Notes under the pieces: generated by a model
Seen by the model: only the letters and a program-made list of their open reading frames with translations
What the model was told of the DNA's origin: nothing
The model's database searches: none
From: Neolentinus lepideus HHB14362 ss-1
Lineage: Eukaryota; Basidiomycota; Agaricomycetes; Gloeophyllales; Gloeophyllaceae
Assembly (NCBI GenBank): GCA_001632425.1
Contig: KV425560.1
Span: forward strand, 195,062-259,061
Reading direction: 5' to 3'
Length of the DNA: 64,000 bases
Program-made: the position numbers and the translations under genes
Shown: positions 11,455 through 21,195 of the stretch, one piece after another
How positions within the stretch are numbered: position 1 is the stretch's first letter
Layout: each line of letters starts with the position of its first letter

Positions 11455-12962
11455 TTATACTGAAATGGGGTCCATGACTCCCTTAGACGTTATATGTCCC
11501 ATCGCAATCTGCTGCGTGCCAAAAGTTTCTGATGACGGTGTTCGCTCGTCCTGTATCATGATGATCGACTGAGGGTCCTCTGACGCGGGACTGATAGGCT
11601 CCGCGGTCGACTCTTCCACCGATGACACGTCAGAGTTGTCATACGCCATGTCTTGCTTGCGTGGCACTGGGGGAGGCTGCGACGTCGTGGAGGCCACAGA
11701 CGAAATACTCGATCTCGTGCTGAAGAAGCCACCCAACTTCTTAGCCAGAGGTGTCGCAGTGCTTTGTGGTGAGGGCACGTTCACCGTCTTGCTAGGTGAT
11801 AACGCGTTCGTAGGCAGCCGTGCCGGGGAGCTGCTCAGGCTGGTGTCGACCTTCCACAGCTTGAAGCCCCAGCCAGATCCAGATCCACTACTGCTCCGTT
11901 TGGCATCTTCTTCGTCACTACTCATCGAGGGCGGAAGAGGCAGCCGGAGCGGTGCTGTGGGCTCTCCATCATCCATCTGACCGCCAATGCCGTTCTGGGC
12001 TATGAAGTCCCGCAGCGCTCTGACACAAGTCTCGGAAGCTTCCTTGGCTTCATTTGCCTCGGTGAGCTCGTGTCTCGTCTCCTCCAATTCATCTTTCAGG
12101 TTCTTCACTTCACGCTGCAGTGCCGCCAGTTCACTAGAGGATACCGATTGCGGTTCTTCCAAGGCGGTTGGACGACCCCAGAAGCTGGATGATCGTCGCG
12201 ATGCTTTGCTGGGAGGACTCCCGACGGCATTTCTTGAATCAGCGAACGATATCACTTGGGAGCCTGGAGAGCCTGGCATATCTGGGCCGTTAAAGTCGCG
12301 TATGAGGAAGGCAGAGTCGGAGACCGAGGATATCCGTCGATGACCGCCGCCCATGCCTGACCCGGTCAATGGCGTGAATGATGCCCTCTTATTCGACGAC
12401 GATGGACCGCCAAACATAGGTGCACCTGCTCTTGACATATCTAATGTCATGGTAGACATCCTCCTGCTTTCACTCTGTAGTTTCATGAGGCCCCTCCTAC
12501 ACGCACATTGGCGCTCAACTCTAAACACGCCCACAGACATTTAATAGAAGCGCACCTGCTCTCCTCCACTTTGGTACGTAACATCGAGATGGCCTCATCA
12601 TCATCTTTAATTTTAACTTGAGCTTGTTCGAGTTCTCTCTGTAAATTTGTACATTTCTCCGCTGTTTCTTGCAGGCTGGCCGTTAGGCTGAATTCACGCG
12701 ACTGTATTTCGGACAGCCGCGAAGCAAGCTGGTCGCGTTCTTGACTGACTTCTGAGAAAGATATCCGTAGCTGTGTAACTATAGAAGCTAAGACTTGTGG
12801 GTCAAGTGACTGAGGCCTGTCCGACACGGGAGACGTTGGCGGTGAGAGTTCGTTATCCAATTCACGCTCAAGTGCGAGCGCCGAGTCGATAGAATGTCGT
12901 TCTGTGCGAGGCTGCTCGTCGAGGACGTCCATACTAGAAGTGGTCGGGTAGGAGTTGAGCAT
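11455..12962 (-). CDS. Coiled-coil protein, conserved fungal type, function unknown
   Basis: Two exons (12962-12556 and 12496-11455) joined across a 59-base intron; the phase fits and gives 482 residues. The first exon has a charged heptad-rich segment (VTQLRISFSEVSQERDQLA, then LQRELEQAQVKIKDDDEA), predicted coiled coil. The second has a serine-rich stretch with FGGPSSSNKRASFTPL, another coiled coil (LAALQREVKNLKDELEETR), then WGFKLWKV and a Ser/Pro-rich tail with PPPVPRK, a possible SH3 ligand. No catalytic motif. The layout resembles scaffold or Rab-exchange-factor-like coiled-coil proteins, but I cannot assign a family. The Met at 12962 is the first in frame; a second Met lies ten codons downstream. 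Confidence 0.75.
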
Positions 12963-13309
12963 GGCGACAAGAGGGATACGTCGCTAATAACTGTCGGTCG
13001 TTTGGCCAAGCGGCGGTGCCCATGTTGGATCGCGTCCCCGCGTGTGGCACAGTACTGGCTGCACGTGGCCATGACAATGGCAACACAGTACCCTTGATCA
13101 CGCTCCATGGCAATGCACTAACTACGCTTCACAGAGCAGAGCATTCGTAAGTGGTGCAACATATACATACAATTTCTCATGGACATAAATATGACAAGAG
13201 TACACTATACAATTTAGCTCAACAGATTCTGCCTAGTCAAACACGCCTTGATTTCTATGTCCGTTCCGCTTCCAAAAATTCTGAATCAATATATCACCCC
13301 TGAGAGTTT
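12963..13309. other. Intergenic between two minus-strand genes
   Basis: About 350 bases that hold the promoter of the coiled-coil gene and the 3' flank of the Smr-domain gene. An AT-rich part with ATATACATACAATT lies near 13160-13175. No other gene or repeat seen. Confidence 0.5.
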
Positions 13310-16101
13310 CTAGCCGGTTGCGTGCGTTAATGAATCAACGCATATCACTCCATCACGCTCGCTCCAGGGGTAACCCCACCGGTGAAGCCATTCGCGTACA
13401 CCAGCCGCCAGACGAGCGCGCGATGCACCACGAGCAGGGTCCTGCGTACCAGTGTGCTTCTCCTCACCGACCACAGCATACGCTGTAATTGTTTATACCT
13501 GTTCAATAAAATCGGGGGAAACACGCATAGCCGGAACTCACCCAAGCCGTAGAAGTGCTCCCGTTCAAGCTGGACAATGGAGATGAGCATGTGGGTGAAC
13601 CACCTCGGAAGCGACAAATACTCACAGCCAACAGGAATTCCTCGAGTACCTCAGTTGCTTCATTGGAATGGAGACCATGCAGATCCAGCATGCTCTCCGT
13701 CCTCTCTTCCGCAGTCAACTTGTTACCTTCAGCATAACTTTTGCTGGCGATGCCCAAGCAGACGCCGAGGCCACCACCGATGAGACGTCCACGGGCAACA
13801 CGGTCTCCAGGCTCATCCGACCAGCTGGCATCTCTTGCTTTAACAGCTTCCTGCGCGAGCTTAGCCCGTTCTTTAACCAGCTTGCTGGCTGCGTCGGTCA
13901 TCTCGCCTCTCATTTTCGCGTTCAGCTCGTGACCCTCCCTGCTGAACCGTTTAGCGGCAGCACCATCGCCCCTGCGCCAGGCATCCGCAGCACGGGACAG
14001 GCAAGCATTCCTGGCCGCGCCGAGTTGCAATGCCCGGGATCGATAGGCCATGTACAATGAACTGACCGACTCGCCCGTTGGGAGCGTCGGCATCAAAGAC
14101 GGAGGGCGCAACTTGATGCGTGGGGAGGTCTTCGGTGCCACAATAGCTGTACTGTGGTGAATGGGCTCCGCAGCATTGCCCATAGCTGCGCGACGCGCAG
14201 CGAGACTAGCATTGTTCTGAGGCTGGGCTGCACTGGCTTGGTTCGGAGTGGCACGCTTGACAGCTGACGCAAACCTCGCACGGCCAGGGTCATTATAAGG
14301 CTGGTAGGTGCCTCTTCTGTTTTTGAAATTGTCCATCCCTAGAGCAGGGAAATCATCCAAAGGTGGGGTAGAACTGTAGTCAAGGGTAGGAGATTCCTGC
14401 AGGCCCGTGCGCAACATAGCCTGGGTTATACCGGATACGTCTACGTTTTCGGGTAGATGATGCATGAACTCGCAGTTCTCTCCCTTGGCGCAGGTGCCAC
14501 GCAGCCAGAATCGACACAAAGCCCGCTCGAGATCGTGACTGCAATACTGTCAGACGGTGCCACTAATTTTTTTAAGATACACCCACCTAAAACGACAATC
14601 TGCCCTGAGACACTCGCCTGCTAGGAAGTACCTGCAGACTCTTGTGCCTCCAGTAACGGGTCTCCCATTGAATCGTGGCTGACCTCGTCCAGGACCTGAA
14701 GCATTCCCGTAACCAGCGCGACCACCGCGGACCACCTCGTTATGTCCTTCATCTCGGGATACCAACATCACCCTACCGCCCATGTTTTGAACTCTCGGCT
14801 GTGAGTCCTGCGGCTGCGAGGGTAAGGCACGGTCAACAAGCCAGGTCATAGCGTGCTCGAAGTCATATCCATTGTTGACCAATGCTTCCTCCAGTTCAGA
14901 AGGAGCCAATGTTGCCCCGAAGACCGAGCTCAGAACGTCGAACGGCGTCATTCCGTCCGTGAGCAAAGCTGCCGCCTCATCTGATTCGTTATCTTCACCG
15001 CCATTACGGTCCATATCTTCCAAACCCATGTGCAGAGGCTGATCATCCGTCGACAAGGAGGATGCAGAATTAGGCGACTGCGCCCATGGTGCCTGGCTGT
15101 CCAGCTCGGACGCAATAACAGGATGGAACGCGCGAGGCAATGTCTTGGCTGAGAAAGGATCGAAAGGATCATCTTCGTCGTCATCTTCACCGGGACGGAG
15201 TGAAGAACGTAGAGAAGAGCTTGGTGTTATAGACCTCGCCAAGAGAGTTGAATCTGGCAAAAGCGGTGCAGCAATGGCGAGCTTAGACGACGGCCTATTG
15301 GGAGTATGCGACCACAGGTCTGGAGATGGCGTCTGGTCTCTCAAATTCTGTAAACTTGGATGAGAGGAAGCTGCCGACAAGGGTCGCGGAATGGGCTTAA
15401 ACTCAGAGGCCTTGGCGTTCAAGATACGAGGAGAAGATATCGGAGAGGAAGGCATACTTGCAGCAAACGCATGAGACATTGGTGTATAGATTACGGCCGG
15501 CGAAGACGAGCGCGACTCTGACTTGGCGGTCATGTATGACTGTGCTTGACCAACCGCGAGAGGTGAGGTGGCTGGAGTGTGCGGCCTGCGGAACACCATA
15601 GCAAGGGGAGAACTCGGGGCAGATTGGGGGGTGTCCGGGCGTGGAACGAGCCGTGCCGAATGAGTGGATGCCCGCGAAGAGGGCCTGGATATTGGACGAC
15701 GCGTCGGTGTGAGGAAAAGGAAGGGCACTCCAGCTATGTCGTCCCTATGTTTGTGCATAAGATCTAGGACATGTTGTTCGAGCTGTAGAGGGTGTTAGTC
15801 CTAGTAGTTCCGGTTGCTTCGCAAGACTTACCTGATCCTCCTCGTCTATCCCGTACGTGGCCTTGAGAAGAACCTTGAGGTCATCCTCATTCTCCTCATC
15901 AAGCAGACCGACAACTTTCCCCGCGACCTCCGAGCTGACGCGGGAGAATTCGTCGCCTTCTGCATCACTATCATAATTGTCCGCGGGCTTATACGTGCGA
16001 GCTATAGCAGACAACTGGGCCCTAGTGTGGGGGAAGCGGGGGACGGCGACATCCTGGCCCGAGTCGCTGCCGTAGTCGACATTTGACGAAACTGAAAGCA
16101 T
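13310..16101 (-). CDS. CUE-like, CCCH zinc-finger, DUF1771 and Smr domain protein
   Basis: Five exons: 16101-15832, 15782-14587, 14538-13626, 13569-13542 and 13482-13310; phases agree, 859 residues. In order: an acidic N terminus; a Ser/Pro-rich linker; a CUE/UBA-like helix bundle (MTPFDVLSSVFGATLAPSELEEALVNNGYDFEHA); two CCCH fingers (CRYFLAGECLRADCRFSH and CRFWLRGTCAKGENCEFMH); a DUF1771 helix (YRSRALQLGAARNACLSRAA...GAAAKRFSREGHELNAKM); and a C-terminal Smr domain (LDLHGLHSNEA...AYAVVGEEKHTG...REWLHRWGYPW). Smr domains with DUF1771, as in yeast Cue2, cut mRNA at stalled ribosomes in no-go decay. LDLHGLHSNEA carries the DxH motif linked to nuclease activity. The CCCH pair suggests added RNA binding. 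The C-terminal Smr domain is split by two short introns. Role in ribosome-stalling decay is inferred. Confidence 0.9.
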
Positions 16102-16376
16102 GGTTGCAGCGCTACAGCGGTGTATGCATACCTAAAGAGCGGTTGTAGAGCAAGGATTCTAATGGTACAAGTTCAAGTTTGAGGGCAGTCGTCGCCAATC
16201 ATTAATCAACATTAATGTGAGCCAGCGCATTCACGCGCCACATCGCCTTCTCCTTCTCGCCGTCGTCGTTGTCGTCGTTACCGCATGGCGTTGCTCTCTT
16301 CCTAACGGCAGTCTGGGCGATACTTCGACGAAAACCATCTAACACTCAATTATAGAAAATATACATAACATGGGTA

Positions 16377-17110
16377 TCAAAGCCATAAGTCAATAGCATC
16401 CAGCTCCCTCAGCCAGCCTCCCGGCCTCTGCGTCGGTGGGAACGGAGTCGGTACACGCTCAGTGATACTTTTGAAACCACCGAACTTGATGCCCTGATCC
16501 TCCTCTATGTTGGCAAGCTTCATAGCGTCCGCGAGAAGGTCATCTTCGTTGATGACCACAATTTTCGGATTCAGCCTTAGCTTCATGTTAGCCTTGCGCT
16601 TCAAAGCGGATGCCTTCCCACTCTTGCTGATCTTCCCTGAAACGACTTTGGAAAGTCCAGCCGGACCCTTCAACGACGATTAGTTGGTTTTTGAGAACCC
16701 AGACAAAACAAGCTTACCCGTGGAGGTCTGGTCTTTGGCTGATAGGGCCTGGAAGTAAATCCCGGCGTTTCTAGAGTCATTGTCGGGAACGGATATGCAG
16801 GCATTGTGAACTGTCTGTCGACATTCGGTCGCACCATCCGACCATTGGGCAAGACATGGGCAGCTGGTACCAGCATTGCAGGCGACATGGGCGTAGCGAC
16901 GTTTGGCGAGGTAGGAGGGTTGCTATTATAGTTGGGCAACACGTGTGCTGCGGGGACCAACATCTCAGGCGATATGAGAGGCGTCATCTGCATGGGTGAC
17001 CCTAGACCGGGAGATGGGAGGGATGGCAAGTGGAACGGGAAGGCTTTCGCATGAGTGAACGCATGCTTCAAGGTGGGAGATGCGAGAGGGGTGCGAGTGA
17101 GGGCGAACAT
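16377..17110 (-). CDS. Small proline-rich conserved hypothetical protein
   Basis: Two exons (17110-16718, 16667-16377) around a 50-base intron, 227 residues, phase 0. The N-terminal half is rich in Pro, Ser and Met and contains the 14-residue motif SPxMLVPAAHVLPN twice. The C-terminal half is basic then acidic: SKVVSGKISKSGKASALKRK, then MKLRLNPKIVVINEDDLLADAMKLANIEED and a Trp-containing end (GGWLRELDAIDLWL). No signal peptide or membrane segment. I do not recognise a family; the well-formed motifs and the splice phase argue that it is real. A lysine-rich patch next to an acidic helix could suit nuclear interaction, but that is only a guess. Confidence 0.72.
16668..17110 (-). repeat. Two copies of a 14-residue motif in the coding exon
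   Basis: Copies lie at 16972-16931 (SPEMLVPAAHVLPN) and 16885-16844 (SPAMLVPAAHVLPN). Thirteen of 14 residues match, while eight codons differ only at silent positions. Confidence 0.85.
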
Positions 17111-17979
17111 GTGCGATGAGTTTAATGTGAGACTGAGAGGTTATGGTGGATTCGAAGAATACTGGTCTGATACTGAATCTGTCTTCGCCTCGGTCTTTTA
17201 TAGAACACCAGGTGAGTCTCCCGCTCGGTCCGTATCCTAATACGCGCATGCAGCGGAGGTGACGAGACGTCCAAGACCAGCGAGCGGAAGATGGAAGGAT
17301 ACTGCATACGGGTGGTACGTTCTCGAGTGACCCAGTTATTTTCTCTAGCCTCCTGCCTCTGCTCGGACGCGAACATGAATTTTCATGGCCTTTTATCAAG
17401 ATACCGCTTCGCAGTTCCATAACTTGAAGGGTGCTAAAGGCGCTGACAGCCCTAACTTTTACTCGTCGAACTGAAGTCTAGCGGTCTGTTCCTTCGACAC
17501 GACAACAATTCCGTCGACGAACGGTTGTCTCATTCGGAAACGATCTATGTCTGCGGACATATTCGGCTCAAACGAACGGATGCATTATGCCTGCCGGTAG
17601 GCGTTCCGTTGGATGTGATGTCGGAGACCGCATGAAGTTCTGGTCGTAGGGTTAGACTTGGTTGGAGTACTGTCAGTTCGGGACGTGTTTGTTGTTCAGC
17701 ATGAAGTCTTGTTCGTATCAGAGTGCTGTATGTAACGTCGCTGGTTTTTGCGAAGTGTTTATCAGATATAGCACATGTACAAGGGCTTTTGGGTGCCACT
17801 ATTGCTAACATCCTGCCAGTCCTAAGTATAGCGGACGCGTCTTCGATCAGTCGCGCCACACTGAACCTCTTTGCTGGCCCTCCTACGTATACCGCTACAC
17901 TGTTACATGACGTCCACCCTGCATGAACCACTATTAATTCATTAGTAAGTTACATTACAAAGGACATCCTGAATTCGTA
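17111..17979. other. Divergent intergenic region
   Basis: About 870 bases between the starts of the proline-rich gene (leftward) and the zinc transporter (rightward), so it should hold both promoters. A 128-codon minus ORF (17931-17545) and a plus ORF (17723-17926) overlap on opposite strands; neither resembles a known family or has splice partners. The true start of the transporter could lie in this stretch. Confidence 0.45.
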
Positions 17980-20900
17980 ATGGCGGCGCCGGACTCGCGA
18001 ACGCGTAATACCATCTCGCTAGATTCGTCCAGGGCATTACCCTCCTTGTACGCAATACTATACTACCCCTGGTTGTCAAACTCTTGGTGACATGCACATT
18101 TAATACAGTGCTCCAAGGGCATCCTTACATTGGTTGCTCCTTTCTAATGCTGTTCTCGCACTGGCCGTGCATGCGGGTGCTGATCTTCTGTCATATGAGA
18201 TCGATGTGTTTTGGGTGCTTGTTCGAGTGCTCGCGTGCGAGGGACTGGGGATCGTTGTCTGGGAGATAATGACGAGAAGATTGTTCAATTCAACATCGAT
18301 CGAGGTGCTATGTTACCACTTTCTTCACTGGTAGTCTTGCTGACTTCCATTATGATTCAGTGGTCCACCGTTGCTGTTACATCCCTTTTGCTCCTCCTAC
18401 AGCACAGCTGCTTCCTCGTAGCATTGTCTCGATTGTCGCCTGTAAGGTGGGTCGAATATATACTCTTAATGGAGTAGAGGGATAACCGATCTTAAGAGCG
18501 GTCATTCTGACAGCATCCTCGTCTGTTTGGCTTCGGTCCTTGCTAGAACCAGTATGGGTACTGCAACTCTTCTCGATTACGCGCTCATACTCTAACCTAC
18601 TCGAATCCCGAAGACAATGGAAACCTATTTAAGCCTTGGAGGCTTGCTGTCGTCCTTTCTGCTGGACGCGAAGTTGTTACACCAAAGTTTCCGAGCTCCC
18701 TTCGTAACGCATGTCGCTGTGCTTTTAAACGCTGGGGCTTCGATGCTCCTAGACGATATATACAAAACAGTGCCTTCTCCGTCTACAACAAGGGCTGCTA
18801 GCGTCCTGGGTGCGTCAGTGATCGCCCTTCCTGTCTATTTATTACGTAGCATGGCCGTAAGTGTCATAACTTCCTCGTGCTCTTGATAATTTACAAACTA
18901 ATGTAATTACAATCATAGTTCAAAAATGTTCCGACCCCTGTCGTACCGCTCACGGTCCTGTGTGCTTGTCCCCTCCTGGCATTTGCCTTGACGATGCCGT
19001 CGTCGAACCTCACCGCAAAACCCGCACACCTTCTACCGCAGCGTACGAATCTCACATATTACTTCTCCATCCTCTCTTCGATAATATTTGGGATGCTACT
19101 TTTCTCGCGATATCCATCGTGGTCTGATATCCTCGTGGGATTGCTATTCTCATACGGTATTCATTTCGACTTATCATAATAATTCGATATTCACACGTTT
19201 ATAGGCATGTACCGAAGACCGTCGAGGGACGAAGTCCAAGGATCCAGACCTATAATGCCGATCCTGCGATCCTACCTGAAGAGCATTCTCGCAAACTCGG
19301 AGAGCAGAAAGATATTCTACTTCCTGATGCTGAATCTGGCGTATATGTTTGTCCAAGTGCTGTATGGTGTATGGACGAATAGTCTGGGTCTTATCTCTGA
19401 TGGTAAGCTGTGATGTGTCTTCCCTCGAGCTTGATGGCTGAGTTCGGTTGGGCAGCTATTCACATGGCGTTCGACTGTATGGCTATTGGAGTGGGTCTCT
19501 TGGCCTCGGTAATGGCAACGTTGCCGCCGAATGAGCGCTTCACTTACGGGTAAGAGTCTTATGTATCTCCACAACGTGGTATCAACCTACGCGTTCTTGC
19601 CCAGCTACGGTCGTATCGAGACTTTATCGGGCTTTGCGAACGGCATCTTTCTGCTCCTCATATCCGTCTTTATCGTGTTTGAAGCAATTGAACGATTGTA
19701 CGTGACTTTCTTACCACCTCTCGTACATCCTCATGGCCATCGACGAGTAGGATGGAGCCTCCAGAAATGAACACCAACCAGTTACTACTGATCAGCAGCA
19801 TGGGATTAGGAGTTAACTTGTTTGGAATGTTCGCTATGGGTGGGCATCATCACCATGTACGTTTTCAACTGCTTTGATTAAAGGCGTTGACATATTTCTT
19901 CCGCAGGGCGGTCATTCCCATTCACATGGACACTCGCATGGGCCTAGCCCGAGTCATTCGCTTGCTCCAGTGCACTCGCATTCCGCGGACCATGACCATT
20001 CATCCGTCCATTCCCATTCGATAGAAATTACACCTGCAACACCTCACGTTCACTCTCCTTGTGGTGATCATGACGATCATTCCGCACACTCATCTCCAGT
20101 TTCATCCAATCACGACGATCATTCGCACAGTCCAATCTCGTTTGACCAGCCACATTCACATTCGCACTCACATTCACACTCACACCTGCACTCGCATGCA
20201 TCACACTCGCACTCCCCTCCCCTTTCGAGAACGTCATCAGCCCAAGGACACCAGCGTTCAAAGACTGAGGTCGATGGCCAGATTGACCCCGTCTCTTTGG
20301 AGTCACCCTTGACACCGAATTATCATTTCGGCCATGATGCGCATTATGAATCGCATCATCATTTGGAGCATGTGCCAAATCTCCACGATCACTCCCATGG
20401 ACACGACCATGGTCACGAAGGCCATAGTCATAACATGCGAGGTGTATTTCTCCATGTGATGGCGGTAAGTAGTTTATGATTAGGATCATACTTCCTTGCT
20501 GATTATTATGGCGTAGGACACTCTGGGCTCTGTCGGGGTGATCATCTCGACGCTGTTGATCCAGTGGTATGGCTGGACTGGATTTGATCCTATAGCATCC
20601 CTGTTCATTGCGGTGATGATTGCTGCCAGTGTCGTCCCTCTTGTCATCGATACTGGTAAGATATTATGTTTAGACCTCTCGGACCAGGAAGCTACTATTC
20701 ATCGAGCTTTGCTGGAGGTGGGTGTGCTTTTACACTGCATGATCGGGATGATGCTGACACTTCGTCTTCTTGTGGCAGCTTGACTCACTCGAGGGTGTGG
20801 CCTCGTACAAGCTCCCCAGATTCTGGCCGAAGGACTCATCAAGCGTCATCGGGTCTATCTGCATACAGATCAACACAGTATGGTTACATTCCGAGTCTTC

Positions 20901-21003
20901 TGATGCTTCAGAAATAGATAGGGTTGTTGAGAGGGTGGACTCATTGCTACGTAGCAGGATATCTGGACTGGAAGAGTTGACAATACAGGTAGAGGGAAGA
21001 TGA
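17980..21003 (+). CDS. MSC2: MSC2/ZnT5-like cation diffusion facilitator (zinc transporter)
   Basis: Zinc transporter of the secretory pathway; yeast Msc2 with Zrg17 loads zinc into the ER. The downstream chain is clear: LLRSMA, FKNVPTPVVPLTVL...FSYG, MYRRPSRDEVQ...GLISD, AIHMAFDCMAIGVGLLAS, YGRIETLSGFANGIFLLLIS, MEPPEMNTNQLLLISSMGLG, a very long His-rich loop from about 19908 to 20440, then MRGVFLHVMADTLGSVGVIIS. The two H-x3-D zinc sites (HMAFD, HVMAD) are present. The C-terminal domain runs to VEGR-stop at 21003. Upstream there are several hydrophobic segments from about 18130 to 18860, as expected of the extra N-terminal helices of the Msc2/ZnT5 type, but I could not join them in one consistent frame. 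The start at 17980 (MAAPDSRTRN) is tentative. Confidence 0.82.
19908..20440 (+). repeat. His-Ser repeat-rich loop of the zinc transporter
   Basis: Coding stretch of imperfect HSH, HGH and DHDH units between transmembrane helices IV and V of the cation diffusion facilitator. Such loops bind zinc in the family. This one spans roughly 175 residues. Confidence 0.9.
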
Positions 21004-21107
21004 GGCATGGGTACCAGTTCAGCTGTCTGTAATTGGAGTGGAGTGTAGGATAATTTATATATGTTGCTTTCTACTTTCCGTTTCTCCAGTGCCGTCGTCC
21101 TTGTAAC

Positions 21108-21115
21108 ACGCGCGT
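21108..21115. promoter_or_regulatory. MCB-like site ACGCGCGT upstream of MMS22
   Basis: ACGCGCGT about 80 bases before the MMS22 start holds the MCB core ACGCG on both strands. MBF-type factors bind ACGCGT boxes in fungi at genes of G1/S. The match is to the core only, so this is a candidate. Confidence 0.35.
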
Positions 21116-21195
21116 CGGCAACACGTGAGGCTCGTCACAGTCACAGTCGCGCACTATGGCAAGCCTGAATAGCACTACAACCATTGACGGTCTGA

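Noticed and set aside
17545..17931. Minus-strand ORF of 128 codons upstream of the zinc transporter
   Set aside because: No family, no splice partners, overlapped by an opposing ORF.
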